A DNA stretch of 64,000 bases from Rhizobium sp. NLR16a (GTDB lineage Bacteria; Pseudomonadota; Alphaproteobacteria; Rhizobiales; Rhizobiaceae): contig NZ_CP072867.1 of assembly GCF_017948245.1 (NCBI RefSeq), forward strand, positions 248,001 through 312,000, read 5' to 3'. This document shows positions 34,432-43,315 of this stretch, piece by piece. Below the pieces are notes generated by a model. The model ran no database searches and was not told the origin of the DNA. It saw only the letters and a list, made by a program, of their open reading frames with translations. Positions within the stretch are counted from its first letter, which is position 1. Each line of letters begins with the position of its first letter. The position numbers were made by a program, and so were the translations under genes.

Positions 34432-36336
34432 TTATTTCGGCTGAGCCGGCTTCAGCTTGACCATCATCAGCCGCGAATTCGCCCAGTTCGGCACCGGATC
34501 CGTATAGGGGTCCTTGATGGTGGGATAGCCGGTCCAATAGGTCGTATCCATCGAGGTGAAGACGTTATAGGACATCAGCGGGATCGTCGGCATTTCGCGG
34601 GCGACCAGCTTCAGATAGTCCTTGCCAAGCTCCATGCCCTTCGGATCGTCGGCGCTGATGCCGCGGATGCTCTCGATGATCTTGTCGAGCTCCGGATTGG
34701 ACCAGCGCTGCCAGTTGCGCGGCGGCTGCACCTCACCCTTCTTGGCGACGAACTGAGAGTGCCAGCTGTCGAGGAAGAAGGAGAGGTCGGGATCGCCGCC
34801 CCAGGTCTCGACGCTCCAGGCGATCGCCACCTGGAAATCGCCGGGCTGCAGCGCCGTCTGCCAGAGCTTCGCGGCCGGCACGGCTTTGGCGTCAATGCCG
34901 AAGGCCGCCCATTGCTGCGCAATCAGCGTGCCGGCGCGGGTGAAGACCGAGCGTGTGTCGCCTTCGACCGTCATCCGGATCTTGAAGGGCTGTCCATCAG
35001 GGGTCAGCCACTTGCCGCCTGACTTTTTGAAGCCGGCCTTCTCCAGCAGTTCGCCGGCCGCTTTCGGGTTCGGTTTCCACCAGCCATAGCCGAAGGCACC
35101 GCTGATCGCTTCCGGATCGGTCGGGATCTGGTCCTTGAACTTCGGCTGTTTGCGCAGGATATCGGCGATCTGTTGCCCGACTGTCGGGTCATAAGGCTTG
35201 ATCTTGCTCTTGCCGGTATCGATCTCGAAATCCTTCAGCCAGTCCTGCATCGGCGCCTGATAGTCTTTCATCGTCGCCGCCGTCGGCGGCACGCCGAGTG
35301 CCGAAAGCGTCGCCGCGCCGCGGTAGCTCGCCATGTCGACGGCCTTGATGTCAATCAGCAGAGCCAGCGCCCAGCGCACGTCGGCTTTGTCGAAGGGCGC
35401 TTCCTGGGTGTTGAAGATCACGGCCGGCAGCGTCGGATCCGGATGGGCGAAGGGGAAGCCCGGGAACCAGGTATCGACAGTCTTCGACTTCTCCTTGAGG
35501 GTGAACATGCCCTCCGGCGTATTGTCGTGGATGATATCGAGATTGTGCTCGAGCTGGGCGATCGTGCGCTTATCCGGCGGGCCGGGATCGGTATAGGTCA
35601 CATATTTCGGGGCCGGCTCGCCGAAACGGGCAAGCGAGGTGCGCTGCCAGTCGTCGCGCTTTTCCCAGGTATACCATTTGCCCTGCGGGTCGTAGGCCTT
35701 GAGCTTGTAGGCGCCGAGCGAGACGGGATTGGCGAAATCGTAGCGCAGCGGATCTTCGACCTTCTCGAAGACGTGTTTCGGCATGATCCAGGCGCCGTTC
35801 CAGCGCACGGTGAAGATCGCATGAAAGCGCGAATTCGGCTTCTTCAGTTTGAACACCACGGTCTGGGGATCGGTTGCCTCGACGCTTGCCACCTGCACCG
35901 AGAAGGCCGCGCTCCAGACCATGCCGGGATGGTCCATCTGGGTCTTGACGGTATAGACGACGTCATCGGCGGTGAATTCCACGCCGTCGCTCCAATAGAG
36001 CCCCTTGCGCAGTTTCACGGTCATTTCGGTGAAGTCGGCATTATATTGCGGCTTGTCGGCGGCGAGCGAATTGTCCCAGGCCGCGCCGCCAAGCCCCTGT
36101 TCGGGGTCGATATACCAGAGCGTATCCATGGTCAGCTGCTGCAGGCCGGTCGAAACACCGCCGCCGCCATTGACCCAGATATTGAACCAGCCGGGATTCT
36201 TGATCGTCCCTTCCGGATTTTCAACGATGAGCGTCTCCTTGCGCGGCAAGGAGGTATAGTCTTGGGCTCCGGCCACCGCGGTCAGGCCGAGCGTGGCCAG
36301 CACGAAGCCGAATGCAAACCTCTTCCACTTTTGCAT
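34432..36336 (-). CDS. Family 5 ABC solute-binding protein
   Basis: 634 residues from MQKWKRFAFGFVLATLGL with GGAGGAG upstream. The signal peptide ends near VAGA. The mature protein matches SBP_bac_5 (MTVKLRKGLYWSDGVEFTADDVVYTVK; RWALALLIDIKAV; QFVAKKGEVQPPRNW). Family members bind oligopeptides or oligosaccharides. The adjacent arabinofuranosidase makes an arabino- or xylo-oligosaccharide the best guess. Confidence 0.9.
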   Translation of the reverse strand: MQKWKRFAFGFVLATLGLTAVAGAQDYTSLPRKETLIVENPEGTIKNPGWFNIWVNGGGGVSTGLQQLTMDTLWYIDPEQGLGGAAWDNSLAADKPQYNADFTEMTVKLRKGLYWSDGVEFTADDVVYTVKTQMDHPGMVWSAAFSVQVASVEATDPQTVVFKLKKPNSRFHAIFTVRWNGAWIMPKHVFEKVEDPLRYDFANPVSLGAYKLKAYDPQGKWYTWEKRDDWQRTSLARFGEPAPKYVTYTDPGPPDKRTIAQLEHNLDIIHDNTPEGMFTLKEKSKTVDTWFPGFPFAHPDPTLPAVIFNTQEAPFDKADVRWALALLIDIKAVDMASYRGAATLSALGVPPTAATMKDYQAPMQDWLKDFEIDTGKSKIKPYDPTVGQQIADILRKQPKFKDQIPTDPEAISGAFGYGWWKPNPKAAGELLEKAGFKKSGGKWLTPDGQPFKIRMTVEGDTRSVFTRAGTLIAQQWAAFGIDAKAVPAAKLWQTALQPGDFQVAIAWSVETWGGDPDLSFFLDSWHSQFVAKKGEVQPPRNWQRWSNPELDKIIESIRGISADDPKGMELGKDYLKLVAREMPTIPLMSYNVFTSMDTTYWTGYPTIKDPYTDPVPNWANSRLMMVKLKPAQPK

Positions 36337-36516
36337 GAACTCCTCCCTTGTAAGCGACGATGCGGCGGCCTTCGAGGCACGCAGGGGCATGTCGCGGTTG
36401 TCGGTTCGCAGAAGCGGGCTTGTGAGCCTGACGCTTCGGCGAACCATCCTCCGGCCGCCTGCCTCCTCGCAGGGGGCCGATTTCTCAGCCGGGCCGATCG
36501 GCACCGGCGGCGGCTG

Positions 36517-38025
36517 TCACACCGACAGCCGGATGACGTTGTAGGACAGCGGTTTCAGCGCCGCCCGCACCCGTCCGTCTTCGATCTTGGCGCTGTCGAC
36601 CTTGGCGGGCACCACCGTCTCCGGCCGCCGCGCGGTGTTGACCGCTTCGAGATCGCCATGGGTCATTTCCACCTGCTCGATCAGCCGGGCGCCGCCGAAA
36701 CCTTCCAGCCGCACGTCGAGATCGAGCGCCGTATCGGGGTGGCGGTTGACGGCAAAGAAGGTCAGCGACCGGCCATCCTCGGAATGCACGGCCGAGACGT
36801 CGAGATAGGGAACCTCGTTCTCCTCGTCGCTGTCATAGGTCGGGCCGTCGACGACGAGCTGCAGCGCCGATCCGCGGCCATATCGCGAGGCGTAATAGAA
36901 GGGATAATAGATCGTCTGGCGCCAGGCCGCACCACCATCCTCGGTCATGATCGGGGCGATGACGTTGACGAGCTGGGCGATGCAGGCGATGCGGACCCGG
37001 TCGGAGCGGCGGATGAAGGTGTTGAGGATGCCGCCGACCTGCAGCACGTCCTCGAAATTATAGACGTCCTCAAGCAGATGCGGCGCATCCGGCCATTCGT
37101 CGCGCGCCAGGATCTCCTTGTCCTGCTGGTTGGAATGATACCAGACGTTCCATTCGTCGAAGGAAATGCCGATCGTCTTCTTCGAGCGCTTCTTCGCCTT
37201 GATGTAATCGATGACGCCGCCGATCGTGGTGATGTAGCGGTCGAGCTTGGTCGCTCGGGCGAGATAGTTCAGCGTGTTCTTCTCGCGGTTGGCGAAATAC
37301 ATGTGCAGCGAGATGTAGTCGGCGCTGTCATAGCACTGGTCGAGAACCTCGGCCTCCCATTGCGGATAGGTCTTCATGTCGGAATTCGACGAGCCGCAGA
37401 CGACGAGCTCGAGCGACTTGTCGAAGCCGCGCATGGCTTTCGCCGTCTCGTCCGCCAGCCGGCCATATTCATAGGCCGATTTGTGGCCGACCTGCCAGGG
37501 GCCGTCCATCTCGTTGCCGAGGCACCAGAGTTTGACATCATGCGGATCGGACCAGCCGTGCTTGCGGCGCAGGTCCGACCAGTAGGTGCCGCCGGGATGA
37601 TTGCAATATTCGAGGAAATTGCGGGCGGCGTCGAGGCCGCGGGAGCCGAGGTTGACGGCGAGCATCGGCTTGGTATTGGCCTTCTTGCACCAGTCGACGA
37701 ATTCGTTGACGCCGACCTGGTTGGCCTCGCGGGTGCGCCAGGCAAGGTCGAGGCGCACCGGGCGCTCCGAACGCGGGCCGACGCCGTCTTCCCAATTATA
37801 GGCCGAGACGAAATTGCCGCCGGGATAACGGCAGTAGGGCGTGTCGAGCTCACGCACCAGATCGAGCACGTCGCGGCGGAAGCCGTCTTCATCGGCCGTC
37901 GGATGTCCGGGCTCGTAGATGCCGCCGTAGATCGCTCTGCCGAGATGCTCGAGAAACGAGCTGTAGAGCCTGGCGTCAATGGTCGCGATGCGAAAATCGC
38001 GGTGGGCAACGACATTCGTCTTCAA
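36517..38025 (-). CDS. abfA: GH51 alpha-L-arabinofuranosidase
   Basis: 502 residues, the normal size of intracellular GH51 enzymes, with no signal peptide. Acid/base Glu172 lies in WCLGNEMDGPW and nucleophile Glu291 in GISFDEWNVWY. It releases L-arabinose from imported arabino-oligosaccharides, consistent with the importer next to it. First gene of the minus-strand operon, starting at 38025; the 210-base region upstream is AT-rich and carries repeated ATCAGGA-like words. Confidence 0.93.
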   Translation of the reverse strand: MKTNVVAHRDFRIATIDARLYSSFLEHLGRAIYGGIYEPGHPTADEDGFRRDVLDLVRELDTPYCRYPGGNFVSAYNWEDGVGPRSERPVRLDLAWRTREANQVGVNEFVDWCKKANTKPMLAVNLGSRGLDAARNFLEYCNHPGGTYWSDLRRKHGWSDPHDVKLWCLGNEMDGPWQVGHKSAYEYGRLADETAKAMRGFDKSLELVVCGSSNSDMKTYPQWEAEVLDQCYDSADYISLHMYFANREKNTLNYLARATKLDRYITTIGGVIDYIKAKKRSKKTIGISFDEWNVWYHSNQQDKEILARDEWPDAPHLLEDVYNFEDVLQVGGILNTFIRRSDRVRIACIAQLVNVIAPIMTEDGGAAWRQTIYYPFYYASRYGRGSALQLVVDGPTYDSDEENEVPYLDVSAVHSEDGRSLTFFAVNRHPDTALDLDVRLEGFGGARLIEQVEMTHGDLEAVNTARRPETVVPAKVDSAKIEDGRVRAALKPLSYNVIRLSV

Positions 38026-38236
38026 CGGATCCTCCCCGTTTATGTATCAGGATTTTTGTTTTCGTGCCTCTAACTTGATATCAGGAATGTGGTGATGTCA
38101 ACCGAGAGGCTGATTTAATCATACTAATGCCTATCCGGATGAAATATGTTAAGTTACAATAACTTACCTAAATTTAGCGGCTACTGAAATAGGAAATAAA
38201 TGCAATTTTTAAATCAGGATATCCGATATTATAAAT
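38026..38236. promoter_or_regulatory. AT-rich control region of the arabinofuranosidase operon
   Basis: Contains three related words, TATCAGGATTT (near 38046), ATATCAGGAAT (near 38080) and AATCAGGATATCC (near 38211). They could be operator copies for the regulator encoded next to it. The stretch is much richer in A+T than its surroundings, as expected for a promoter. Confidence 0.45.
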
Positions 38237-39163
38237 TCACACATGCAGCCGCATGATGATATCGCGGCCGTGATTGCCGAAGCCGCGGCCGAAGATATTG
38301 ACGCCGCCGGTATGGCCGGCGTTCTCGGCGATGCCGACGCGCAGCCGGATCGAGGAATGCTGGCCAAGCGCCAGATCGCTGAGCGTGATATTCGATGCGG
38401 CGATACCGTCGATAAAGGTGCCGCGCGTCGAGATCCGCCAGGTTTTCATCGTCCCGTATTGCGAACCCTCGAGCTTCCACCAGGCCGGGGTGAAGGCGCC
38501 GCGCTTGTCGCCGTAATCGCCGGGCGAGGTCCAGGTGCCGATCGCCATGCCGTTGACCCAGAGCGTGATGTCGGACGGCCAGTCCGGATTGGTGCCCGGC
38601 ACCTCGGACGACAGCTCCAGCGAAAATTCGATCGCCCGGATTTCCTTGTTCAACACCTTGGCATTGTTTGGAAATTTATATTCGACATAGCCGCGGCCGA
38701 ACCAGACGAGCCCAGCCTGCATGCGCTGCGGATCGAGGAAATAGTCGGGCACATCGAGCGGGCCGATGACGCTTTCGGTCGAGCAGAGGCCGCAGGGCGC
38801 ATGCACGTCGCAGCTCGTATAGAGCCCGACCGGCATCTCGACCTCGATGATATTGTTGGCCCGCTGCGCCGCACTTTCCTCGAAGCTGATCAGGATTTCG
38901 CTATAGACCGCCGAGCAGATCTTCTGGTTGCCCTTGCGCGCCTTGGCGAGCCTGGAATCGACCAGCCCGGCATCCTCGAGGATCTGGATGCCGGTGGCGA
39001 CGGTGGATTGCGGCAGGGAAAGCGTCTGGGCGATATCGTTGATGTTGAGCGGTCCCTTGGCGCAGAGCAGCTTCAAGATCTCGATCCGCGCCGGCGCCGA
39101 AAGCGCTCGAATGGCCTCACTATTCTCGCCGGCGGCGATCGTTAAAAACGAACGTTCCATCAT
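38237..39163 (-). CDS. ArsR-like winged-helix regulator with sensor-like C-terminus
   Basis: 308 residues. The N-terminal winged helix (about 15-85) contains IRALSAPARIEILKLLCAKG and TLSLPQSTVATGIQILEDAG. The long C-terminal part includes a Cys-rich stretch (YTSCDVHAPCGLCS) and a beta-rich region that may bind a sugar. It probably controls the neighbouring arabinofuranosidase/ABC operon, and an inverted repeat at its own promoter suggests autoregulation. Confidence 0.82.
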   Translation of the reverse strand: MMERSFLTIAAGENSEAIRALSAPARIEILKLLCAKGPLNINDIAQTLSLPQSTVATGIQILEDAGLVDSRLAKARKGNQKICSAVYSEILISFEESAAQRANNIIEVEMPVGLYTSCDVHAPCGLCSTESVIGPLDVPDYFLDPQRMQAGLVWFGRGYVEYKFPNNAKVLNKEIRAIEFSLELSSEVPGTNPDWPSDITLWVNGMAIGTWTSPGDYGDKRGAFTPAWWKLEGSQYGTMKTWRISTRGTFIDGIAASNITLSDLALGQHSSIRLRVGIAENAGHTGGVNIFGRGFGNHGRDIIMRLHV

Positions 39164-39169
39164 GTCCCC

Positions 39170-39205
39170 ATAATTTCCGAAGTAATGATGTATATCGGAA
39201 ATTAT
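39170..39205. promoter_or_regulatory. Long inverted repeat before the winged-helix regulator
   Basis: ATAATTTCCGA (39170-39180) and TCGGAAATTAT (39195-39205) are perfect 11-base inverted arms around 14 bases. It lies 7 bases upstream of the regulator ATG and overlaps the 3' end of the longer vapC-like reading (its stop is near 39202). Likely an autoregulatory operator. Confidence 0.65.
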
Positions 39206-39268
39206 GATGCATCAAGGGATAGTTCGGCCGACCAGGTCTGGATTATACGAGTTGCATTCGATGCGGGC

Positions 39269-39690
39269 TCAGCGATACTTCCACGGATTGATGATCTGCA
39301 AGCCACTTCCCTCGAAATCGGACACATTGCGGGTAGCGAGTGAAGCGCCGCGCGAGATGGTGATCGCCGCGATCTGTGCTCAAACTGGCTGATCGGCCTG
39401 CCGGCCTTGCGACGATCGGTGGCAATGATGGCGTAGACATCTGCCGCGTCACGATCGAATGGCAGGACACGGCTACTGAGATCCTCATTGAATATCGGCA
39501 GGACCGCCGCCTCGAGATCACTCCGGCGCCGACCGGGAGGGAGGAGGCGCAAGCTATATAGAATTTCCGCTTCGGTGACCGCTGTCGTAAATACCGATGA
39601 GGGATGTTGTGCGCCCAGCCAGTCGATGACAGCCGCAGTCGGCGCCGGCGTGAGCAGTTCCGAAACGACGTTGGTATCGAGAATGATCAC
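39269..39690 (-). pseudogene. Frameshifted VapC-type PIN ribonuclease toxin
   Basis: The first about 100 residues (MIILDTNVVSELLTPAP, TAVTEAEILYSL, LPFDRDAADVYA) are a PIN domain with its catalytic acidic residues. After GRPISQFE the frame leaves the family pattern; the neighbouring frame continues it as QIAAITISRGASLATRNVSD and ends at 39269 with INPWKYR. A single missing base near 39388 explains this. As it stands the protein would lose the last PIN acidic residue. Either decay or a sequencing error; the antitoxin gene overlaps its start (ATGA). Confidence 0.8.
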
Positions 39691-39935
39691 GCGTCGAAGT
39701 CCGGCGCGTCGCGGATCGGCTCTCGGGGTGGAATTTCGAGTTCAACTCCCCCGACCGGGCTGCAGGCGGGCGCGAATGATCTCGGCCAGGTTGCGCGCTG
39801 CCGGCTCGGGGTCGCAAGTGCCGTACGCAGAATATCGCGTGCTTCATCTTCCATGGAACGGCCATGCGTCGCGGCGCGAACGCGCAGCCGCTGCTTCAAT
39901 CCCTCATCCAGATTGCGGATCGTCATGCTGGCCAT
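39687..39935 (-). CDS. FitA/VapB-type ribbon-helix-helix antitoxin, with frame anomaly
   Basis: 82 residues from MASMTIRNLDEGLKQRLRVR, ribosome site GGAGG upstream. The N-terminal RHH domain and the C-terminal GGVELEIPPREPIRD fit the FitA family. The middle (ATWPRSFAPACSP) does not; the alternative frame there reads PEPAARNLAEIIRARLQP, the expected linker. So two compensating single-base changes appear to surround about 20 residues. The operator-binding part is intact. Confidence 0.7.
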   Translation of the reverse strand: MASMTIRNLDEGLKQRLRVRAATHGRSMEDEARDILRTALATPSRQRATWPRSFAPACSPVGGVELEIPPREPIRDAPDFDA

Positions 39936-40165
39936 TTTGCCTCCATTCATCAATGATAGCATATAAATCATTGATTGCATGGTCTCAAGCAACGGTCACG
40001 AAACGCGTTTCAATTCTCAGTCTATCAGTCCACGACTCGCAGCCAGTTGGGCTATCGTGTCTTCGAGACAATAGGGCCGCTCCAAGGGCGGTCTGGTTTG
40101 TGCTGTAGCAAACTCGCCCTGGAGAATCGCCAGAATGCGGGCCTGTCCGGCATCCTTCACACGGA

Positions 40166-40522
40166 ATGCGCTTTGATTGTTGGCTTCAATTTGGTTTTAC
40201 CAAGGAGAGTCTGGATCTTCTTAAACAATTGCTGCGCAAGGATACTCATTTTAAACATGAGGATGTCGTATCCGCTTTGGCTGAATTGAAAGCGCCGGAA
40301 GCTATAGAAGCGTTGTCTCAAGCTTGCTTGTGGGTTCCAGCTTATCTGGAATTTGACGAAGCTCGAGCTCTCGCGGTCAAAGTCATTTGGGCGCTAGGCG
40401 CGATCCCTGGCCAGCAGGCGCAGGCTGCCTTGATTGCGCTCGGTGAAAATCAAAACGCAAGCAGAGGCGGGCACGAAACTAAGTGTCGGCATTTAGCTGC
40501 GCCTATCGACCGGGGTGTATAG
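40166..40522 (+). pseudogene. Fragment of a HEAT-repeat protein
   Basis: 118 codons; about 90 residues (KESLDLLKQLLRKD, EDVVSALAELKAPEAIEALS, DEARALAVKVIWALG) form HEAT-like helical repeats, then the frame runs into the 3' end of the neighbouring PIN gene. No ribosome site and no obvious start; it looks like the tail of a larger protein whose 5' part is lost. Confidence 0.55.
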
Positions 40523-40876
40523 TGAAACGCCCGCCTTTCCGGCTGCTCCCTGCAGACGCTTGTCTCTGGTCCAGAGGGCTGCTCGCCGATCAAGGAGGAC
40601 CGAGGCCAGCAAATGGGCATCCGTATAGCCAATGCCCATGCTGAAAATGTTGTGGCGATCAATCATCACCATGACTTCGTCGTGTGTGGCGACGGCGACT
40701 TCGCGTTGGGCCGCGAGGAAAGCGATAACGCTGCCGCGATTGCGAAGGCTGCCAAGAGCCAACTCGCCAATCACAGCCGGATGGCACAGGAGACGATCAT
40801 CCTCGATAATCTTGCGCAGCTCTGGATCGGCATGGCGGAAATGATCAATCCAAATCGAAGTGTCCGCCAGAATCAC
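40493..40876 (-). CDS. VapC-type PIN ribonuclease toxin (intact)
   Basis: 127 residues with GTG start at 40876, overlapping the antitoxin stop as GTGA. VILADTSIWIDHFR holds the first catalytic Asp; PAVIGELALGSL the Glu; GIGYTDAHLLASVLL the later Asp; and LWTRDKRL the last. A four-residue acidic PIN site is complete, unlike the neighbouring frameshifted copy. Confidence 0.88.
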   Translation of the reverse strand: MILADTSIWIDHFRHADPELRKIIEDDRLLCHPAVIGELALGSLRNRGSVIAFLAAQREVAVATHDEVMVMIDRHNIFSMGIGYTDAHLLASVLLDRRAALWTRDKRLQGAAGKAGVSLYTPVDRRS

Positions 40877-41073
40877 TTGGCCACGGCGCTCCGGCGTCGT
40901 GGGGCTGCCTCTGCCTCCGGCATGGTTCCCCCGAGCGCGATGAGGCGTTTTCCGGATTCCACCCGGACAAGTGTCTCCAACGCTTGGCGGACGAGAGCGG
41001 CAGTTTCTTTTGTGCCGGTCAGGGCCTTGGCTTTTTGCATGAGAGCGTCGTCGAGGTTGATAGTCGATCGCAT
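40873..41073 (-). CDS. VapB-type antitoxin
   Basis: 66 residues from MRSTINLDDALMQKAKALTG, a standard VapB N-terminus, with a C-terminal tail that would wrap the toxin. Coupled to vapC by GTGA overlap. The longer reading to 41127 adds residues not seen in the family. Confidence 0.85.
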   Translation of the reverse strand: MRSTINLDDALMQKAKALTGTKETAALVRQALETLVRVESGKRLIALGGTMPEAEAAPRRRSAVAK

Positions 41074-41188
41074 CGTCCAGTTCCCTATTCTGACGCTTAA
41101 ATAGCACCATTTGGTGCTGAAATCCATGCTTGGCTCGACCCCGATACGTCGGAAATTGTTAGAACCTTCAGCCTATTCAGCGATTGCG

Positions 41189-41655
41189 TCAGTGCCCGTT
41201 CGCCTCGGGCTGCAGATCGGCATCCGTCAGCGTCCCGTGGAAGGCGACGATGTCGTCGATCTCGGGATCGGTCAGCGCGGGCGCATCACCGGGTTTCCGG
41301 CCGAAGGGCGGGCAGCGGGATCTTCGCCTGATTGGCGCCGCGATCGACCCGGCCGTCCCAGGTCAGGCCGCCGGTCGGGCCGTTGTCGACGCTTTCGTCA
41401 CCCTCGTCCTCGGAATCGTAATAGTGCTCGGTGAAGGCGGGCACGGCCTGCAGGTAGCGCAGCGTCGGAACGGCGCGCAGGCCCGGCCGGGCCATATGCT
41501 CGCCGCCCAATTCGACCGGCGCGGCCGATGCCGGGCCGAAAGCATGCGCCGGGTCATGGCAGGAGGCGCAGGCCTGCAGCCCGGAGGCCGACAGCGATGG
41601 ATCCGAGAAAAGTTTGCGGCCGAGTGCGGTCAGCGTCTCGGCCCGGGCGAAGGCC
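41189..41655 (-). pseudogene. Internally deleted cytochrome c peroxidase-like gene
   Basis: Residues ALGRKLFSDPSLSASGLQ then ACASCHDP show one c-type haem site (CASCH) of the MauG/CcpA family, continuing to GGLTWDGRVDRGANQAKIPL. The frame then jumps to the C-terminal tail ALTDPEIDDIVAFHGTLTDA, read in another frame, ending at 41189. The signal sequence, the second haem domain and the middle are missing. The family is normally 330 or more residues. Not functional. Confidence 0.7.
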
Positions 41656-41657
41656 TC

Positions 41658-42369
41658 GGCGCTGCCAAGGACGGCGATCCAGCCTATGCCGATCCCAATG
41701 CGGCAACGACCCTGCCGCCGCAACATGAAACCACCATCGGCGATCTCCTGTCGCTGAAGGGCGTCAGCTGGGCCTGGTAAAGCGGCGCCTGGCAGGCGGC
41801 CCTTGACGGCAAGAACGTCACGCCGGTGCCGAACTTTCAGTTCCACCACCAGCCCTTCAACTATTTCGCCAATTTCGCCCCCGGGCACCCCGGCGCGTGC
41901 CGAACATCTGAAGGATGGCGGCCTGGCCGGCGAGGCCTTCCTGAAAGATATCGACGGCGGCAAGCTGCCGGCCGTCTCCTTCTGCAAGCCGCAGGGCAAC
42001 CTCAACGAACATGGCGGCTATGCCGATGTTTCGAGCGGCGACCAGCATCTTGCCGATATCGTCTCGCATCTCGAGAAGAGCCCGCAATGGGGCCATATGC
42101 TGGTCATCGTCACCTATGACGAGAATGGCGGTTTCTGGGATCACGTCGCGCCGCCGAAAGCCGACCGCTGGGGGCCCGGGCAACCGCATGGCCTTCGTCA
42201 TCTCGCCCTTCGCCAGGGCTGGCACGGTCGATCACACCCAGCACGATACGACTTCGATCATCCGTCTGATCACCGCGCGCTACGATCTGCCGCCCGCGAC
42301 ACGGCGCTGCGCGCCAACGGCCAGCCGCCGCTGGGCGACCTCACAGCCGCGCTCGAGCTGACGCATTGA
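41658..42369 (+). pseudogene. Decayed AcpA/phospholipase C-like phosphatase gene
   Basis: Pieces of one protein lie in different frames: TTLPPQHETTIGDLLSLKG, a nonsense codon after SWAW (TAA at 41778), GAWQAALDGKNVTPVPNFQF, HLADIVSHLEKS, VIVTYDENGGFWDHVAPPK, FVISPFARAG. Extra bases in a C run near 41880 and a G run near 42178 shift the frame. The 5' end is fused to the cytochrome c peroxidase remnant. It looks like the last 230 residues of an alkaline/acid phosphatase. Confidence 0.7.
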
Positions 42370-42381
42370 CCGATTGCACGT

Positions 42382-42403
42382 GGCCCCGGTTTTAACTGGG
42401 GCC
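42382..42403. terminator. Stem-loop downstream of pcaR
   Basis: GGCCCCGGTT and AACTGGGGCC pair with one mismatch around a 2-base loop. It sits 22 bases beyond the pcaR-like stop and after the phosphatase remnant, so it could end transcripts from either side. No T-run is present. Confidence 0.45.
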
Positions 42404-42424
42404 GCGCCGCCTTCAGGCTCTTCT

Positions 42425-43183
42425 TCACCGGCGCAGCAGCGGCCGCAAGGCGGCCTGCGTTTCCTTCAGCAGTTCGAGATAGCGCGCTTTCATCTCGGCG
42501 GCCGGGACGAGGGCGGCCGGCGCGCCGATATTGATCGCCGCGATCGTTTCGCCGCGGTCGTTTTCGATTGGGACGGCGATCGAGCAGAGGCCGATTTCCA
42601 GCTCCTGGTCGATGATGGCGTAGCCCTCGGCGCGCACCCGGCGGAATTCTTCGATCAGTTCTTCCGGGTCGGTCCTGGTCTTTGGCGTGTTTTGTTTGAG
42701 CTCGCTGCGGGCGAGGATGGCGCGCGCCTCGTTTTCGGAAAGGGCTGCCAGCAGCACCCGGCCCATCGAGGCGCAATAGGCGGGCAGGCGGCTGCCGGGG
42801 GTGAGATTGATCGACATGACCCGGCGCTGCGCGGCCCGGGCGATATAGACGATCTCGGTGCCGTCGAGCACCGAGGCCGAGGCGCTCTGGCCGGCCTGTT
42901 CCGAGAGATGATCGAGATGCGGCTGCAACAGCGCCGGCAGCGGTGTCGCCGCCAGATAGGCATGGCCGAGCCGCAATATCTTCGGCGTCAGCGTGAAGAA
43001 CTTGCCATCGTAATCGGCATAACCGAGCTCGGCGAGCGTCAACAGCGAGCGGCGCACGGTGGCGCGGTCGAGCCCGGTCAGCTTAGCGGCTTCGGCGATC
43101 GACAGCCGCGGGCGCGTCTCGCCGAAGGCTTCGATGACTTTCAGGCCGCGGGCAAAGCCGCTGACGAAATCGGTTTCGCGCAT
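42425..43183 (-). CDS. pcaR: IclR-family regulator PcaR of the beta-ketoadipate pathway
   Basis: 252 residues. N-terminal winged helix LSIAEAAKLTGLDRATVRRS and a C-terminal IclR effector domain (SASASVLDGTEIVYIARAAQ; LPAYCASMGRVLLAAL; GYAIIDQELEIGLCSIAVPI), all matching the PcaR/PcaU/PobR branch. It is divergent from pcaIJF across 132 bases; beta-ketoadipate is the usual inducer. Confidence 0.9.
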   Translation of the reverse strand: MRETDFVSGFARGLKVIEAFGETRPRLSIAEAAKLTGLDRATVRRSLLTLAELGYADYDGKFFTLTPKILRLGHAYLAATPLPALLQPHLDHLSEQAGQSASASVLDGTEIVYIARAAQRRVMSINLTPGSRLPAYCASMGRVLLAALSENEARAILARSELKQNTPKTRTDPEELIEEFRRVRAEGYAIIDQELEIGLCSIAVPIENDRGETIAAINIGAPAALVPAAEMKARYLELLKETQAALRPLLRR

Positions 43184-43210
43184 GAATTCGCTTCTCCATT
43201 CAATTTCTTA

Positions 43211-43249
43211 TTGTGTGCGATATACGAACAAAAGTCAAATAACGCACAA
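43211..43249. promoter_or_regulatory. Probable PcaR operator in the pcaR-pcaI gap
   Basis: TTGTGTGCG (43211-43219) and CGCACAA (43243-43249) form imperfect inverted arms; between them GTGCGATATACGAAC on the reverse strand reads GTTCGTATATCGCAC, which resembles the GTTCG...CGCAC sites known for PcaU/PobR-type regulators. Confidence 0.55.
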
Positions 43250-43315
43250 AAGATCTTGCCGCTGCTCCTGCTGCCTTCTATTCTAATGACAAGGAAGGGC
43301 TGAGGAGAGTTCCCC

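Noticed and set aside
35173..38073. 966-codon open frame on the plus strand
   Set aside because: It is antisense to the binding-protein and arabinofuranosidase genes, which have clear families; long antisense frames are expected at this GC and codon bias.
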